Source: JBNAVY01 sp049700195
GTDB lineage: Bacteria > Bacillota > Thermoanaerobacteria > Thermoanaerobacterales > Thermoanaerobacteraceae
Assembly: GCA_049700195.1 (NCBI GenBank)
Contig: JBNAVY010000027.1
Coordinates: forward strand, 1 to 26,632
DNA: 26,632 nucleotides
Direction: 5' to 3'
Each line of letters starts with the position of its first letter. Position 1 is the first letter of the stretch. Position numbers and translations under genes: made by a program. Of the stretch, positions 25,533 through 26,632 are shown piece after piece. The notes under the pieces were generated by a model. It saw nothing but the letters and a program-made list of their open reading frames with translations, was not told where the DNA came from and made no database searches.

Positions 25533-26291
25533 ATGGACAAAATTATAAAGTTTGAGATACATAAGGGTCTATTTGAACAGTCGTGGGGGAGATGTTTAAA
25601 AATGGGCTTAACACCGAATAAAAAGTTAGTGGCGTTGAATAATGTAAAAATTGTTGAAGATAGCAAAAGATATTCATTAATTAAAGCTTTTCGCAAAAGC
25701 ATTAAAGATTTGAGAGATATTAATAATTTTAGAAACCTTATATTTTTGTTAAATGATAAAGAAGGTGTAATACTGGAATTAAACTTACCCCATGCCGATA
25801 TCGATTTTTACTTAAAAAAGGGGATGGTAATGAAAGAAGAAATTGCAGGTACAAATGCAGTATCACTGGCGATAAGAGAGGAGAATATAGTGGTTGTAAG
25901 AAAAGAACAGCACTATATTGAAGATTTAAAAAGGTTAAATTGTACTGCTGGACCTATTTTTGATAAAGAAGGAAATTTGATAGGGGCAGTAGACATATCT
26001 TCTGAAGATGAATTTAATAATGATTTAGTAGCAGTAGTATTTTTACTGGCAAGATATATAGAAAGAAATTACCAGGGATTTGAGATGGAAAGAATAAAGA
26101 GAAAATTTGACGAAATAGATATAAAGATACTCAAGCTTACGGCAGAAGGGAAAACAGATAAAGAAATTGCGAAAGCAATTAATATGTCACTAAGTAATAT
26201 AAAGTATCACAAAAGGAAAATTTTCAAATTGTTGGGAACAAGGAATGTGAAAGACTGCATATACAAGGCAACAAAGTTAGATTTAATATGA
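25533..26291 (+). CDS. GAF-domain LuxR-type transcriptional regulator
   Basis: 252 residues. The N-terminal two thirds resemble the sensory region of AcoR-like sigma-54 activators: FEQSWGRCLKMGLTP, LIFLLNDKEGVIL, EEIAGTNAVSLAIREENIVVV, KEQHYIED and CTAGPIFDKEGNLIGAVDIS, a GAF-type ligand domain. Instead of an AAA+ module it ends in a LuxR/GerE helix-turn-helix (KILKLTAEGKTDKEIAKAINMSLSNIKYHKRKIFKLL). The frame is open back to 25461, but AGGAGGG 5 nt before ATG 25533 fixes the start. Paired palindromes and a promoter follow directly, so it probably activates the gene at 26590 and perhaps 20703. The ligand is unknown. Confidence 0.85.
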   Translation: MDKIIKFEIHKGLFEQSWGRCLKMGLTPNKKLVALNNVKIVEDSKRYSLIKAFRKSIKDLRDINNFRNLIFLLNDKEGVILELNLPHADIDFYLKKGMVMKEEIAGTNAVSLAIREENIVVVRKEQHYIEDLKRLNCTAGPIFDKEGNLIGAVDISSEDEFNNDLVAVVFLLARYIERNYQGFEMERIKRKFDEIDIKILKLTAEGKTDKEIAKAINMSLSNIKYHKRKIFKLLGTRNVKDCIYKATKLDLI

Positions 26292-26334
26292 GTTTTTATT
26301 GTTTTACATCACTATAGGGGATAAAAATGTTAGA

Positions 26335-26350
26335 TTGTACTTTAGTACAA
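26335..26350. promoter_or_regulatory. Perfect palindromic operator, copy B distal site
   Basis: TTGTACTTTAGTACAA is a perfect 16-bp palindrome, 44 bp after the regulator stop and 40 bp centre to centre from the proximal site. Confidence 0.65.
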
Positions 26351-26372
26351 ATTTTAGAGGATGAAGACCCAT

Positions 26373-26392
26373 TTTTATACTAAAGTACAAAA
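26373..26392. promoter_or_regulatory. Palindromic operator, copy B proximal site
   Basis: TTTTATACT-AA-AGTACAAAA is identical in all 20 positions to the copy A site at 20496-20515. Its centre is 49.5 bp before the -35 box, consistent with an upstream activator site. Confidence 0.65.
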
Positions 26393-26431
26393 GTAAAGGC
26401 TATTTTAGTGAAAATTTATACTTTTGGTCAA

Positions 26432-26460
26432 TTGACAGGATGCTGGGAATAAGATACCAT
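26432..26460 (+). promoter_or_regulatory. Promoter, copy B
   Basis: TTGACA (26432-26437), a 17-bp spacer and TACCAT (26455-26460). The -10 box is weaker than in copy A (TATTAT), which would fit dependence on an activator. Confidence 0.6.
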
Positions 26461-26513
26461 GGATATAGAAGGAACTACCGGTAGTCATTAGAATTATTAG
26501 GAAAGGAGTGAGA

Positions 26514-26570
26514 ATGTTAAGAGAGGGAAGAAATTTGGCAAATGCTTTTTGTTTACAACTAAGATTTTAA
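26514..26570 (+). CDS. 18-residue ORF in the copy B leader
   Basis: ATG 26514 with AAAGGAGTGA just upstream opens MLREGRNLANAFCLQLRF and stops 19 nt before the signal-peptide gene at 26590. The ribosome binding site is convincing, but there is no homology and copy A has no clear equivalent. It may be a leader peptide or chance. Confidence 0.3.
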   Translation: MLREGRNLANAFCLQLRF

Positions 26571-26589
26571 GGTAGGATGATGGAATTAA

Positions 26590-26632
26590 ATGAAAAGGAT
26601 AGTGACAGTATTACTTACTTTGATATTAATAT
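26590..26632 (+). CDS. Start of a secreted protein or lipoprotein gene (cut by window end)
   Basis: ATG 26590 opens MKRIVTVLLTLILI, a basic start followed by a hydrophobic core that looks like a signal peptide and parallels MKRMRYFLLTVLIVG of the lipoprotein at 20703. The window ends before any lipobox can be seen. An overlapping frame from ATG 26577 is hydrophilic and less likely. It occupies the same position relative to operators and promoter as the lipoprotein in copy A. Confidence 0.55.
   Translation, partial: MKRIVTVLLTLILI

Noticed and set aside
1..26632. CRISPR arrays, tRNA or rRNA genes, prophage modules
   Set aside because: No regularly spaced repeats, cloverleaf sequences, rRNA motifs or phage structural, integrase or lysis genes were seen on either strand.

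Overview
The window is AT-rich, bacterial and gene-dense, and reads as a low-GC Firmicute, most likely an anaerobic thermophile of the Thermoanaerobacterium/Thermoanaerobacter group. This rests on strong AGGAGG-type ribosome binding sites with frequent TTG/GTG starts, a bifunctional AdhE behind Rex-type operators, TPP and M-box riboswitches with intrinsic terminators, and an ECF thiamine transporter subunit. The genus is inferred from protein character; no 16S gene is present. No tRNA, rRNA, CRISPR array or prophage was seen.

Layout. 1-2.7 kb: a TIM-barrel protein, then, on the minus strand, a YtrA-type GntR regulator with an ABC ATPase and permease. 2.8-8.9 kb: a ferredoxin-containing aldo/keto reductase, a signal-less NlpC/P60 peptidase, adhE (minus strand) behind three Rex-like sites, and a divergent DNA-alkyl repair methyltransferase. 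9-13.7 kb: a MarR regulator with a tandem-palindrome operator and a heterodimeric ABC exporter. 13.8-16.8 kb: a small membrane protein, a TPP riboswitch with thiT, and a two-gene glycolipid/lipid-phosphatase operon. 16.9-20.2 kb: an M-box magnesium riboswitch, a 35-codon ORF, and an mgtA broken by a deletion of about 35 nt. 20.2-26.6 kb: accessory-looking DNA with a decayed regulator, a lipoprotein, a DUF218 protein, polX, a group II intron remnant, an intact GAF-LuxR regulator and the start of another secreted protein.

The most interesting structure is in the last 6.4 kb. The region 20242-20583 is a second, decayed copy of the intact regulator's 3' half (25681-26291) together with the regulatory DNA that follows it. 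Both copies have paired palindromes (consensus TTGTACTWWAGTACAA), then a TTGACA-N17 promoter at the same distance, then a gene with a lipoprotein or signal-peptide start. This suggests a duplicated regulator/operator/lipoprotein module in which one regulator has died but its operators and target survive.

Other observations worth testing are a long-range helix that could close the TPP riboswitch only after read-through, a translated leader-peptide candidate between the M-box and mgtA, and a 16-codon ORF whose stop codon lies in a terminator stem before polX.
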